The notes under the pieces: generated by a model | Database searches by the model: none | What the model saw: the letters and a program-made list of their open reading frames with translations, nothing else | Told to the model about the DNA's origin: nothing | Origin: Trematomus loennbergii | Lineage: Eukaryota; Chordata; Actinopteri; Perciformes; Nototheniidae | NCBI GenBank assembly: GCA_012861695.1 | Contig: JAAOOA010000002.1 | Span: 32,074,873 to 32,138,872 of the forward strand | Length of the DNA stretch: 64,000 nt | Direction of reading: 5' to 3' | Program-made: the position numbers and the translations under genes | Part shown: piece after piece, positions 27,040 to 39,281 of the stretch | Position numbering within the stretch: the stretch's first letter is position 1 | How the letters are laid out: the number at the start of each line of letters is the position of its first letter

Positions 27040-28461
27040 ATGTTGCCTTTTTCAGATTTCAAGTTACTTGTGTATTTCATGTTTTATTTCTACTTTTCTT
27101 CAGCTTTGGACTCCCCTCTTTATTCAACCACCTGCCACTTACAGGGACAATTCCGACTAAATGGGATGCACAAGGCTGGGGATGTGGTTCTGGGTGGTCT
27201 GTTTGAGATCCACTTCTTTTCTGTTTTTCCTGACCTGTCTTTTACCTCAAAGCCACAACAACCTATCTGCCATGGGTAAGTGTGTCAGGGATACGACAAA
27301 AAGCAGAAACATGGGGATAGCAATCCCATTATTACAATGTAATACTAAGAGATTACTGTAATTTACGACATTGTTTATTCATGCCATTGTAGACATGTCA
27401 CTCCATTGTATACTTTTATTCAATTTCGTTTTCAAGTATTGTTGCAACTGTTGCTATTCAACTGGCTTAACTGTTTGTAAAAAGTATATGTAGTTATGCA
27501 AAAAGGTTTCAGGCTGTACTTTCCAAAAGTGTTTTTTTTGTCTCAGTTTTGATGTTCTAGGATTTAGGCAGGCCCAGGCCATGGCCTTTGCTGTTGATGA
27601 GATCAACAGAAACTCTGACCTGCTGCCTAATGTGACACTGGGATACAGTCTTTATGACAACTCTGTCAAACTAGGAATTGGGTTTCGTGCAGCTTTATCA
27701 CTAGCCAGTGGTCAAGAGGAGCAGTTCATGTTAAATGAGACCTGTGTAGGAAACCCTCCAGTCATAGGCATTGTCGGGGATTCTTCCTCTACACGTTCTA
27801 TTGCCATCTCCGCCGTCTTAGGTTTGTACAGAGTACCTATGGTAAGTTTTCCACCATAATAACCTTTAATCATTTTGTTTTCATTTCAATTGAATGTGAA
27901 TTGTGGGGAAATGTAGGTTAACAAAATAATATATATGTAATCATGCAATTCAATGTTTTAATTGTGAAACATTGTTTGTAACAAATAGATTGAAGTGATT
28001 TTATCACACAATTTATATGTTAAAAGCACTGTGAATAGTGTTTTAGCATGAGATCTTTAACTCAAACAACACTAACATCAACTCTGTCATGCTAGTAAAT
28101 GTATCTATTATAAATAATGCAATGCACAGGTGGTTAGGCAGAATATGACAGGTCTGCAGTGGATGGCCAGTGAAGCCTGGACTGCAGCAACTGTGCTCCA
28201 GACGCCCCAATTCATGCCGTACCTGGGTGGCACCCTGGGCATTGCCATCCGTCGAGGAGAAATACCAGGGTTCAGGGACTTCCTGTTACAAATACGTCCT
28301 GACCTAAACCACAAAAACAGCTATGGAAATAACATGGTAAGTCTAACATTGGAATCAGATCTGGTATTTGTAAGGAAAATCAAGTATGTTGACATTATTT
28401 ATAACACATGTATATGTTTCAGGTAAATCAGTTTTGGGAATACACATTTCACTGTAGATTT
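27040..28461 (+). pseudogene. Truncated OlfC receptor A' (exons 1, 2, 5 and start of 6)
   Basis: Exons 27040-27275, 27547-27841, 28130-28336 and 28423-28461. Exon 1 is in frame here (236 bases), showing that A carries the extra T. Exons 3 and 4 and the intronic TG repeat were removed by an internal deletion at about 27907. Exon 6 ends after 39 bases at a junction with hAT debris, so the rest of the ligand domain, the cysteine-rich region and the 7TM domain are missing. It cannot encode a receptor. Exons 1-2 could at most give a short secreted fragment if transcribed. Confidence 0.92.
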
Positions 28462-28465
28462 CTGT

Positions 28466-28659
28466 TTGAGGCGACGAAGACTGCTGCTCCGGGGGCGAGG
28501 CGGGCAAAGCGGCGGCGGCACCTCATGACGCATCTACGGAGTACTGAGTACCGCCGTACCGGCACCGTGCCGGTAAGAAGTAAGAAGTAACGGTTCCAGA
28601 TGGGTAAAAATCAGAAGTCCCGGTACTGCGTACCGGTGAGTACCGGCCCAATTCAAGCA
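28466..28659. mobile_element. Right-end fragment of the CAGTGCTTGAATTGG hAT
   Basis: Matches the right part of 11149-12075 through CCAATTCAAGCACTG and the AGGCTACT flank. Its left edge is the breakpoint with receptor A' exon 6. Confidence 0.8.
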
Positions 28660-28673
28660 CTGAGGCTACTACT

Positions 28674-29816
28674 CCCCTTTCACACCAACGCAACTCCGGT
28701 TCAAGCTCCGTGCTAGAGCTTTTCTGGTTCAGAACCGGTTCTTCGGTTTAGCGCCGGCTCTTTTCACACCGCTCAGAGCCCGACTGGTGCTGCCGCTGCT
28801 GCGTCATGACGTCACAGTTTACGTCGCTGAGTTTCTCCCCAACGCCGGAGCTCACCTCACAACAACAACGGGCCGGGGACTGCGTTGCTTTTAATCATAC
28901 GAAGCCAGATTAAATTAAATAACGACTTCTCCAACCTTATACTTTTCTCCAGAGTGCCGTGGTTCATTGTTTATTAATGTGTTTCAGCGGCATTTACCGA
29001 CCGCTGCAGTGCTGGCCGGCTGCTCTTCAACGGGAGTGTATTCTCCCGTTAGCTCCGGGTTAGCTCACACGGCTCTAAAGTATTCACTGTCTGACTGTCA
29101 CACAAGCAGCTGATACATATCCCCAGTTCCCCTTAAGTGAATGTGTGTCAGTCTGAATTGACGCTGTTTGGTGTCAGTCTGAATTGACGCTGTTTGGCAT
29201 CACAACGCTGTTATGAAAGTTTCTCTGGTATAACATGGGTGATGTTAGCATAGCAACCGAAGCTAAACTGACTACTTGCTAAGCAGTTTTCTACAGGCAC
29301 TTTTTACCGACGTATTTTTCATTATGATTCTACTTGTGATAGTCGGACATGACAACCTGTGCAGCCCATGTATTGATTCCATCCGATAGCTGCTATAATA
29401 ACAAACAAAACGTCTGCCTGCTCTCCACAATGATCAATAACAGCGAACGGATGGTCAAAGTAAGGTACAAATAAACAGAATCACACGAAGCCTGGTTAGT
29501 GTTGCCTGACTTTATAAAGTGTGTTTTTTTTAACAAGTGTGTGGTTGCGTTCTAGTCACTTTGCTCAGCACTACTGCTTGTTACAACTTTTATTTGCCGT
29601 ACTCGCCTTAAGTGTTAGCTCAGGTTAATCTCGCCCCCCTCCGACGTAAGCGTGACGTATGCGGTTCTTGCTTCTAGACGGACAACTTTTTGGTGCTCAA
29701 AACGAACCGGATTCCGGAGCTATGACGCTGCTCCGCTGCGGTGTGAACAGGAAAACCCGGTGCTTTTCAAGCACCAGCACCGAACCGGCCCTGAAACACC
29801 GTTGGTGTGAAAGGGG
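28674..29816. mobile_element. Non-autonomous DNA transposon, CCCCTTTCACACCAACG termini
   Basis: Perfect 17-base inverted ends CCCCTTTCACACCAACG and CGTTGGTGTGAAAGGGG. The interior, about 1.1 kb, is without a transposase frame. The flanks lose about 10 bases of the expected ACTCTAAGAGCAGAAGCC target, so insertion was accompanied or followed by a deletion. Superfamily not assigned. Confidence 0.85.
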
Positions 29817-29817
29817 G

Positions 29818-30860
29818 ATGGCCAAGCTAAGCTATCAATATTTGGTTATTCAAAGCTCATTGCTATCTGTAGCCTTATGATCGCGTCGGTCGGAGCTTCA
29901 GGTTAAACGCGACTCGCCCTCCAAAAGGCTGCGACGAGCTGGCATGTTATGTAGAGCGCACGGCTGCCATTAGGCGCACTGAATAGCAGTGTTTGTGTGC
30001 TTTGGGGATGGTGTGGCTGGAAAAGCTCTCTCCAAGAGGCGCCTGACAGGATGGCTCTGCGAGTGCATTACACATGCCTATGGACGGGCGGGGAGAGCCC
30101 TCCCCACTGGGGTCCATGCACACTAACGGCGTGAGTGTGGAGGATATATGCACGGCGGCCCCTTCATAACGTTTTATCTCTTGGACATGTCTGGCTCCTT
30201 CTCATCGTCTGTGCGTCAGTAGGTGGCTGACCCCCCCTGGGATAGAGTGCACTTATGTTTTTCCCATGCTTCTTAGGGACCTGGGGAACATGATGCGCGG
30301 TAGGCTCCATACAGAGTCTTCCGCACACTCTACACGAGGTAAGCGTGTGTGAGTGTGCCTTATCCAAGCTGCGGCCCCAACTTCTCCACGGTCACAACCG
30401 GATGGGAGGAAGTGGGGGTGCGGTGGCTGTTAACCAAAGGCCGGTCAGGGGCAGTATGATGGGTCGATGTTGTTGGACGACAGGGCGTTTATACATCGGG
30501 GCTCCACCCACTGTACCCATAGAGTCCAGTAGAGGGCGGAGCCTGTGTGATATATAACAGGGGGTTACGTATTGTAACCCTAGTTATATAAGCACAGGCG
30601 GAGCACTCTACCTGGGGGCCCTGTCTTTCCTATGCCGCTCGCTGAAGAGGGTGTAGGATGACAGTCGGGAGGCGTAGCCCCCTTATATACTGTGGGCCTG
30701 CGCGCGCATTCAGGTAGGCTCGCCCCGATTGGCCGGCTACGTTTATGCAACTCGGTGAATGCCCGCATAGCATGATAGAGAGTTGTACCCATAGAGTCCC
30801 AGTAGAGGGCTCCGCCTGTGCTTATATAACTAGGGTTACAATACGTAACCCCCCGTTTCA
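29818..30860 (+). mobile_element. DIRS-like 3' end (copy 2)
   Basis: Starts in GCCAAGCTAAGCTATCAATA and carries the recombinase C-terminal fragment (about 29960-30120, with an internal deletion that removes the HSTR box), followed by the inverted terminal pair ending GGTTACAATACGTAACCCC near 30853. Confidence 0.72.
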
Positions 30861-30867
30861 TATAAAC

Positions 30868-31165
30868 CAGCGGTTTTCAAAGTGTGAGGCACGCCTCCCC
30901 TGGGGGGCGCCAGAGAGCTTCAGGGGAGGCGCAGCGTGAGAAAAAAATTACGAGAAACAGTTAAATCTAGCTAGTTAACTTCAGCTAACTTTATGCGAGC
31001 TGCAACATGGATCGATTTTTAGCGAAGTTACCTAAAGTGAAAGAGGAGAAAAAGGCTGTAAAAGTGCTCATTCCCTTCACCTCCGCCTACCTGTGTGAGT
31101 GCGGGTTTTTCGCATTGACTTTGATCAAAAGCAAGTACCGGTCAAGCAGGGGCGGATCTACCGGA
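30868..31165 (+). mobile_element. Truncated ZBED-like hAT (left end only)
   Basis: Starts CAGCGGTTTTCAAAGTGTG. MDRFLAKLPKVKEE is joined directly to KKAVKVLIPFTSAYL, so the transposase core is deleted. It stops at GGCGGATCTACCGG where receptor C upstream DNA begins. Confidence 0.8.
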
Positions 31166-31508
31166 GAAAGGGTCTATAGCTTTCTGAAAATGTACATTTT
31201 ATAATCACTATGTAATTACAATGTAGGCCTATTAAATCTTTGAATTTTGTCCATGACAGGGTGGATACATTTTGCTGTTTTCATGTACTTGCAGTTAATT
31301 TATAAAAAGTGTGGGAGCTTGACCAACATCCATTTCTAACAGCATAACGTATACTTAATACAATGAATATGAAATTCAATGGAAAATCTCAGATTTAATT
31401 TCAAATTAACAAACAAATTAAGTACCCCGGACAAAGAAATTAACAGAAAATACAGCAAATAAATAATGTCATCATCACATTGCCTGTAAATCTGGTTTGA
31501 TATGTATG
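31166..31508 (+). other. Receptor C upstream region, no gene seen
   Basis: Matches the right half of the fold-back and following DNA upstream of receptor D (about 41869-42200). Confidence 0.65.
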
Positions 31509-31608
31509 ACCTGCCCTTACACTACTGCCTGTGCCCCGATGGGCGGTGTGAAACTATGACGAAAACCAGCATGACCAAAGACATGACTTAGCCCTACTTA
31601 TAAAATTA
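31509..31608 (+). promoter_or_regulatory. Receptor C promoter: conserved motif and TATA-like box
   Basis: CCTGCCCTTACACTACTGCC, CGATGGGCGGTGTGAAAC, then TATAAAATTAGGTAAC at about 31599, 55 bases before the ATG. Confidence 0.6.
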
Positions 31609-31653
31609 GGTAACATTGCATGAAGCCAAATGGGTGTAGGAAGGAGGGCCATT

Positions 31654-34600
31654 ATGGGGGCATTTCTAGAGACATTTCTGTTCTTGATTTGGTTCTTGTC
31701 TGAGTCTTCCTCTCTTTTCTCCTCCTGTAAATTAAGGAAACAGTTTAATTTTAATGAGATGCACAAGGCTGGTGATGTGATCCTCGGTGGTCTGTTTGAG
31801 GTCCACTACACCTCTGTCTTCCATGAGCCGACGTTCACGTCAGAGCCAAATCAGCTCAGCTGCCAAGGGTAAGTTTCAAACACATGAAGTAGACAACATT
31901 TGCTGATCATTATATATTGATTTTTCAATCTGTGGTTAATCTAGAAATGTTTTTGTTAGTTTTGACCCTCCAGGGTTTAGGCGTGCCATGACCATGGCCT
32001 ATGCTATTGATGAGATCAACAAAAACCCCAACCTGCTACATAATGTGTCTCTGGGATACAGTCTTTATGACAACTGTGCCACACTTGTAATTGGATTCAG
32101 TGCTGCATTGTCACTAGCCAGCGGTCGAGAGGAGCAGTTTCTGCTTCAAGAGACCTGTTTAGGGACCCCCCCAGTCCTTGGGATTGTGGGAGATTCCATG
32201 TCAACATTTTCTATCGCCACATCTGATGTGATAGGTTTATTCAAATTGCCCATGGTAAGTTTGAGCTGTTCTTTTGATGCACCAAATGTGTATATACTTC
32301 ACATTTTAAAATGAAAGGATGGGAAATATTACATTGAATCTCAGGCTTTATTTGGTAGAAGTTATATTTTTAATGCATATTTTAAAACAGTTCATTTGTA
32401 ATAGCTGAAATTATTTATTTATTTACCCTGATTTTAAGTAATTTTTTAAAAGTCACACTTGTGTGAATACTGTATGTCTTTATAGGTGAGTTACTTTGCC
32501 ACATGTTCCTGCCTGAGTGATAGGCGGAGGTTTCCATCCTTCTTCAGAACAATCCCAAGTGATGCTTTCCAGGTGAAACAAACTATGTTCTAGAAATGCA
32601 ATACATATGTTTTACACAGAGTTTACTGAGCTGTAATTTTATGTAAATGCACTGTGTTTGCGTTGTGTATCCTTAATATAACTACGTTGATATAGAAAAT
32701 AAGTGTCGTGGTAAAAATCTTCTTCTTTTATTGTGAGACATGAACAGGTATCCCTGTGCTCTATTTTTATTCAGGTGCGTGCTATGTTTCAGATTATGAA
32801 ACACTTTGGCTGGACTTGGGCCGGTCTGCTGGTCAGTGATGATGATTATGGCCGCCATGTTGCCCGATCCTTCCAATCTGACTTAACTGAGTCTATTGGA
32901 GGTTGTCTGGCCTACTCTGAGATTTTGCCCTGGGGTGACAACCCAGCTGAACTTAAGAGGATTGTCCATTTAATTAAGAAATCAACCGCTCGTGTGGTCA
33001 TTGTGTTTGCACATCAGATCCACATGATTCAACTAATGGAAGAGGTATTTGCAGTATCAATCTATATCTCTATCTATTTTTCATCTACCCATCTAAAATG
33101 TCTGCTTTAAATGTAATTTGTAGTAGTTTAAGTATTAATTCCTATTAAGTAAGCTATGTTATTTATACATCAGTCTGAAAAATTAGATTAAATAAGATAT
33201 ATATATTACAGGTGGTGAGGCAGAATATGACAGGCCTGCAGTGGATGGCCAGTGAAGCCTGGACTACAGCAGCTGTGCTCCAGACCCCCCGCCTCATGCC
33301 GTACCTGGGTGGCACCCTGGGCATTGCCATCCGTCGAGGAGAAATATCAGGGCTCAGAGATTTTCTATTAAAAACAAGTCCTGACAAGTCAAACAATCAT
33401 AGGAATAGAATGGTAAGAGTGTTACCTTACAATCATTTCTGTAAATTCAATAATTATAATTGCTATTTCTGTTAATACTTTGTTTTTATTACATTTCAGG
33501 TAAGTCAGTTTTGGGAATACACATTTCGGTGTAAATTTGCACCACCTCCAAAAGGTTGGGTGGAAGCTGGGGGAGCTCTATGCACTGGGCAGGAAGATCT
33601 AGCAAGTGTGGAGACTGAGTTTTTGGATGTTTCAAACCTCAGAACAGAATACAATATCTACAAGGCTGTGTATGCCCTGGCATATGCCCTTGATGATATG
33701 CTGCGCTGTGTGCCAGGGAGAGGGCCTTTCAGTGGGCACAGCTGTGCTGCTTTGCAAACACTGGAGCCATGGCAGGTGTGATATCAGTTTGCACTACACC
33801 TGTTTAGTTTTTTTAATCTCCTGCTTCATCTTGAGTTACTCAATGAAATAGGAAAATAAGACATACTCTCCTGATTGTCTTTGAGTAGAGGACGACATAT
33901 TTAATCATAGAAGTTACAAGACAAAATAAAGCTCTATTTCTTATGACGAACGTAATTATTTAATCGCAAAAGTGGTTGATGTTTTTGACTATAATACTTG
34001 TAGACCAGCATGACTAAATCCACAATATATCATAATGTACAGAACATCACAATACTTATGCAAAATCAACAACAGTAAATGTTTTGTCTCACCTTCTCAA
34101 ATTGTATATCTATGTTGTATCCCTGTGTAGCTTATACATTACTTGGAAAAGGTCAACTTTACAACAACATTTGGGGATCAAGTATCATTTGATGAGAATG
34201 GTGATGCCTTACCAATATATGACATCATGAACTGGCAGTGGCTCCCTGATGGAAAAATAAATGTTCAGAATGTGGGTGTTGTTAAGAAGTCTGCCTCCAA
34301 AGGTGAAGAACTCACACTTGATGAAGAAAACATCTTCTGGAGCTTTGTCTTCAAACAGGTTAATCCTGTTTATTGTTTTTTCTTTTTATCTTGGTACTTT
34401 ATGACACACAATAACACAATCAAAAAGTGTTGAATAACTGTTCTATAACTTTTACAATCCTGACAGACACCCCAGTCCAAGTGCAGTGAGAGCTGTTCTC
34501 CAGGTAGCCGCATGACCAGAAAAAAGGGACAGCCTGTCTGCTGTTATGACTGTGTCTCTTGTTCTGAGGGAAAGTACAGCAATGAAACTGGTTGGTATCA

Positions 34601-35686
34601 TTATAAAACGACATCCTAAACCAGCGATTATACATTTGTCTCTTTCTTGATGCCCAAGTGTAAAAAAAAGCACATGTCCACCACTGCATGGCGAGCAATA
34701 AAGTTTTGGGCATTAGTGGCCCATTGAACTTAACTGTCAGTGTTCGCTTTTCCCTTATTTTTACAGACTCCATGGAGTGCAGCAGTTGTCCAGAGGACTT
34801 CTGGTCCAGCCCCCAGCGTGACCACTGTGTTCCTAAAAAAACGGAGTTCCTCTCTTATCAAGAGCCTCTTGGTATCTGCTTGACAACCGCCTCTTTACTC
34901 GGCACATTTATCTGTGCTGTTGTCGTAGGAATCTTTATCCATCACCGTAGCACACCCATGGTACGCGCCAACAATTCAGAACTGAGTTTCCTGCTCTTAG
35001 CATCACTTAAGCTATGTTTCCTGTGTTCACTGCTGTTTATCGGCCGTCCCAGACTGTGGACATGTCAATTGAGACATGCAGCATTTGGGATAAGCTTTGT
35101 ACTTTGTATCTCTTGTATTCTTGTTAAAACCATGGTGGTTCTGGCTGTGTTCAACGCTTCCAAGCCAGGAGGTGGAGCCAGTCTGAAGTGGTTTGGTGCT
35201 GGACAGCAGAGAGGGACAGTTTTGCTTCTTACATCCATTCAGGCAGTGATTTGTACTGCTTGGCTTGTCTCTTCTTCACCAGTGCCTCAAAAAAACACTC
35301 AATACTACAATGACAAAATAGTGTATGAGTGTGTAGTCGGGTCCACAGTTGGATTTGCAGTGTTAATGGGTTATATTGGATTACTTGCTATACTTAGTTT
35401 CCTGTTAGCATTTATGGCAAGGAATCTTCCAGATAGCTTCAATGAGGCCAAACTCATCACTTTTAGCATGCTGATCTTCTGTGCTGTGTGGGTGGCCTTT
35501 GTTCCTGCTTACATAAACTCCCCAGGCAAATATGCAGATGCCGTAGAAGTATTTGCCATCCTGGCCTCCAGTTTTGGCCTCTTGATGGCACTGTTTGGTC
35601 CCAAATGTTACATTATACTGCTGAGACCAGAGAGGAACACAAAGAAAGCTATCATGGGTCATGGATTAACCAAGATGGAAATGTAG
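31654..35686 (+). CDS. OlfC/V2R-like olfactory family C GPCR, receptor C (intact)
   Basis: Nine exons with GT/AG borders: 31654-31868, 31960-32254, 32486-32572, 32775-33044, 33212-33412, 33500-33775, 34131-34358, 34467-34590, 34767-35686. They sum to 2616 bases, 871 residues plus stop, with no internal stop. Residues about 1-23 are a signal peptide ([11 protein letters not shown]). About 24-524 form the Venus-flytrap ligand domain with the usual V2R strings ([37 protein letters not shown]). About 525-590 is the cysteine-rich region. About 600-871 is 7TM, with [13 protein letters not shown] after TM1 and PKCYIILL after TM7. Family knowledge suggests amino-acid-type ligands at olfactory sensory neurons. 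An upstream in-frame ATG at 31630 exists only in this copy, so 31654 is preferred. Its usual single exon 3 is split by three extra introns. Confidence 0.93.
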
Positions 35687-35693
35687 CACAAAC

Positions 35694-35699
35694 AATAAA
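35694..35699 (+). promoter_or_regulatory. Poly(A) signal AATAAA of receptor C
   Basis: Seven bases after the stop codon, as in the paralogues. Confidence 0.6.
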
Positions 35700-36802
35700 T
35701 ATATAAAATGGTCTGGCTTACATATAAACAGGTTTAACGTTTTCTTTCCTTTGTCGAAAAAGAAACCTTGTTCACACAAGCACTTTAAAAGTGACAACAC
35801 AATGAAGCGGTAATTAGGGTTTGACAACACAACGGGTCAAAAACACAACGGGTCAATAACCAATGGCGTTGGCAGCCACATTTGTGTACTGGCCATGTGA
35901 CATCAGTGTACAATGTATCAGTGACCCCACTGTTTCTCAATGTATTGGAATAGACACTGTGCATTTATGTGTTAACATGTAAAAAAATAACAAGGTTAGA
36001 ACCAGCTCTATTATGGCTTTATCAGCTAGAACATGAAATGCCGCCTCCTTTGTGACACCTCGAAGGAGGCAATAAATGACATTACAAGCCAAAAACTCTG
36101 TTCTCCCTGTCCACACATTCACATTGAAAATGAAGTTCCTGAAAATCGTCACCTTGGTAGTTTTACATAAGCTTAATGTTCAATGAACTTAGAAGCTGTT
36201 TGGGTGTGGACCAAAGGCCATTGTAATTGGTATGTTATTGAAAATACCCATGTGGTGTTGCATGAGGACTTAAATATGTAATCTATTTCTAGAATAAATA
36301 ATGAAATGTCTGGGTAAAACTGATTATTCCTTTATTATTCCCTTCATTCCCTGTGTTTTAATACAATAACACAAGCAAATATATGACAGTTTGATGTAAA
36401 GACCATTGTCTAAGCAAAGAATCATAACTCAGCCTAGGTTGCTCTTACTTTACCATCTGAATTGTACACCTTTCCTTTATCATATTTAGCATTTTTGCAT
36501 TTGAGACGAACAGATTAAATATCATGTGCATATACACGAATGGATTGTTCAACTATTATTCCTTGATTTAAACCCTTTATATTATTGCATGTTCTAGCTT
36601 CTCTATGTTGCTTTCATAAAAAAAACACTGATATTGGTGTGTTCATTATTCCATGAAGAAAACTTAAGAATACAAAATAAAATATATATATATATTATAG
36701 ACTTATTTGCTGAAACAAATGGGATATTTGCTGATATGACATAGCATTTATTGTAAAGTTTACTTTATTAAACTAACATAATTAATTAAAAGGTGTACTT
36801 TG
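35700..36802 (+). other. Receptor C 3' flank, uninserted
   Basis: Conserved flank. At about 36217-36230 GGCCATTGTAATTGG is an empty site for the recombinase element, and at about 36175 AAGCTTAATGTTC is an empty site for the TTAA MITE seen after D. No gene seen. Confidence 0.75.
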
Positions 36803-37105
36803 TCCTTCCCCCAGTCTGTTCCCTGATGGGTGGCACAACATACAATATCCCTGCCTATAAAATTAAGTAATCTTATATGAAGAATAGAATCAGATGTGAG
36901 CGGGGAGGCCATTAGACACATCATTTTCATGTGTATCGACCTTGTCTTTTTGTTCTCCTTTTTCTTTGTTGTCCCTCATCCTTAATCTTAATTAAATGCA
37001 AAAACCTTGTTATGTGGTTATAGTAGGGCTGTTTTAGGTGCACTACACATATCTGTCTTTCCTCTGCAGACATTATCCAGAGCCACAACATCTCAGCTGA
37101 AAAGG
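36803..37105 (+). pseudogene. Relic OlfC promoter and exon 1 (copy after C)
   Basis: Same relic as at 10336-10638: GATGGGTGGCACAAC, CCTATAAAATTAAG, then an exon-1-like stretch ending CTCAGCTGAAAAGGGTACG. Confidence 0.68.
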
Positions 37106-37372
37106 GTACGTTTCACACATGTGTACAAATGATGCGTTATTTATACTGAGGAAGAAAATCTTACTGTGCAGAATGTAAACACAAGAAATAATCTTTCATG
37201 AAATTCTAAAGATACTTTTGAATTATGAAATACATGTTAAAAATCGTTAGTAACAGCTGTGGTCGGGATGTTTGCACACAAGTTCCACGTGATTCAGGTC
37301 GAGTATTTATGTCAAACAAAATCATGTGTGACCTCGCATGACCCCGGAAAAGCATAAGTTCTGGTGTTGTCA

Positions 37373-38161
37373 TTTTAGAAAGGCTCATTGTACTTAAACA
37401 AAATGACTCAGGGTGCATCTGAGATTAGAGGGGTGCAGGGGTAAAGTGCTATTTTTATAAGTGGGGAGTGGATCTAACACAAGTTTTTTTTTAAATATTG
37501 AAGTTAAATGCATCAATCTGGTGCACATTGAGAGCAAAATTAAGAGATTTATGGATACATCTCTCAACATCCATATGAAACAGAACTGTAAACAGATTTT
37601 CTATTTCTTTATGGATATTTTACAAATCACTCCCCTTTTAAACTCTATTCTTGTTTTACTGTCATATAGTATTTCATTTTTAGTTACTCAGATGAGTACC
37701 AGGAGACAGCGTTTGGTACTCTGGTACAATTGTGGTGAAGGCATCTGAGTTAGATGTATTTGAACCGAAATGTCTACAGGCATAGCAGAAGATGGCATCT
37801 TTTTTACAGGAAATTCCAGCCAATCTCTGTTTTTAAACCATGAGCTGCAAAATGAGCGCCTTACCCCACTGTACAGGTGAGATGGGAACTTGTTTAAATA
37901 CCTGGGCAGGCTCTATTTTGCCGAGGTCCTCTGGCACTTGTGGGCCGCCGAGGGGTGGCGGTGTTTGAGGCGACGAAGACTGCTGCTCCGGGGGCGAGGC
38001 GGGCAAAGCGGCGGCGGCACCTCATGACGCATCTACGGAGTACTGAGTACCGCCGTACCGGCACCGTGCCGGTACTCAGTAAGAAGTAACGGTACCAGAT
38101 GGGTAAAAATCAGAAGTCCCGGTACTGCGTACCGGTGAGTACCGGCCCAATTCAAGCACTG
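37373..38161 (-). mobile_element. CAGTGCTTGAATTGG hAT, left-truncated copy
   Basis: Matches 11305-12075 and ends CCAATTCAAGCACTG at 38161. It contains the same broken TTF zinc-finger fragment on the minus strand. The left end is replaced by receptor flank. Confidence 0.8.
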
Positions 38162-39273
38162 AGGCTACTACTCTAAGAGCAGAAGCCAAGTTAAGCTATC
38201 AATATTTGGTTATTCAAAGCTCATTGCTATCTGTAGCCTTATGATCGCGTCGGTCGGAGCTTCGGGTTAAACGCGACTCGTCCTCCAAAAGGCTGCGACG
38301 AGCTGGCATGTTATGTAGAGCGCACGGCTGCCATTAGGCGCACTGAATAGCAGTTTTGTGTGCTTTGGGGATGGTGTGGCTGGAAAAGCTCTCTCCAAGA
38401 GGCGCCTGACAGGATGGCTCTGCGAGTGCATTACACATGCCTATGGACGGGCGGGGAGAGCCCTCCCCACTGGGGTCCGTGCACACTCTACGCGGGCTAT
38501 GGCTGTGTCAACAGCCTTATTCAACGGCGTGAGTGTGGAGGATATATGCACGGCGGCCCCTTCATAACGTTTTATCTCTTGGACATGTCTGGCTCCTTCT
38601 CGTCGTCTGTGCGTCAGTAGGTGGCTGACCCCCCCCTGGGATAGAGTGCACTTATGTTTTTCCCATGCTTCTTAGGGACCTGGGGAACATGATGCGCGGT
38701 AGGCTCCATACAGAGTCTTCCGCACTATTTTTTCCATGCACACTCTACACGAGGTAAGCGTGCGTGAGTGTGCCTTATCCAAGCTGCGGCCCCGACTTCT
38801 CCACGGTCACAACCGGATGGGAGGAAGTGGGGGTGCGGTGGCTGTTAACCAAAGGCCAGTCAGGGGCAGTGTGATGGGTCGATGTTGTTGGACGACAGGG
38901 CGTTTATACATCGGGGCTCCACCCACTGTACCCATAGAGTCCAGTAGAGGGCGGAGCCTGTGTGATATATAACAGGGGTTACGTATTGTAACCCTAGTTA
39001 TATAAGCACAGGCGGAGCACTCTACCTGGGGGCCCTGTCTTTCCTATGCCGCTCTCTGAAGAGGGTGTAGGATGACAGTCGGGAGGCGTAGCCCCCTTAT
39101 ATACTGTGGGCCTGCGCGCGCATTCAAGTAGGCTCGCCCCGATTGGCCGCCTACGTTTATGCAACTCGGTGAATGCCCGCATAGCATGATAGAAAGTAGT
39201 ACCCATAGAGTCCCAGTAGAGGGCTCCGCCTGTGCTTATATAACTAGGGTTACAATACGTAACCCCCCGTTTC
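38162..39273 (+). mobile_element. DIRS-like 3' end (copy 3)
   Basis: Recombinase C-terminal fragment at 38358-38567 (KRRLTGWLCECITHAYG, HSTRAMAVSTALFN, FYLLDMSG; the W segment is deleted), then inverted termini at about 38976 and 39247-39268. Confidence 0.75.
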
Positions 39274-39281
39274 ATATAAAC

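Larger units (their letters stand above)
25605..28461. repeat. Segmental duplication, copy 2
   Basis: Near-identical to 48-3836, including the hAT-like element (here 26056-26432). It lacks the A interval from about 2350 to 3208 and stops abruptly after CACTGTAGATTT in exon 6. Confidence 0.92.
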
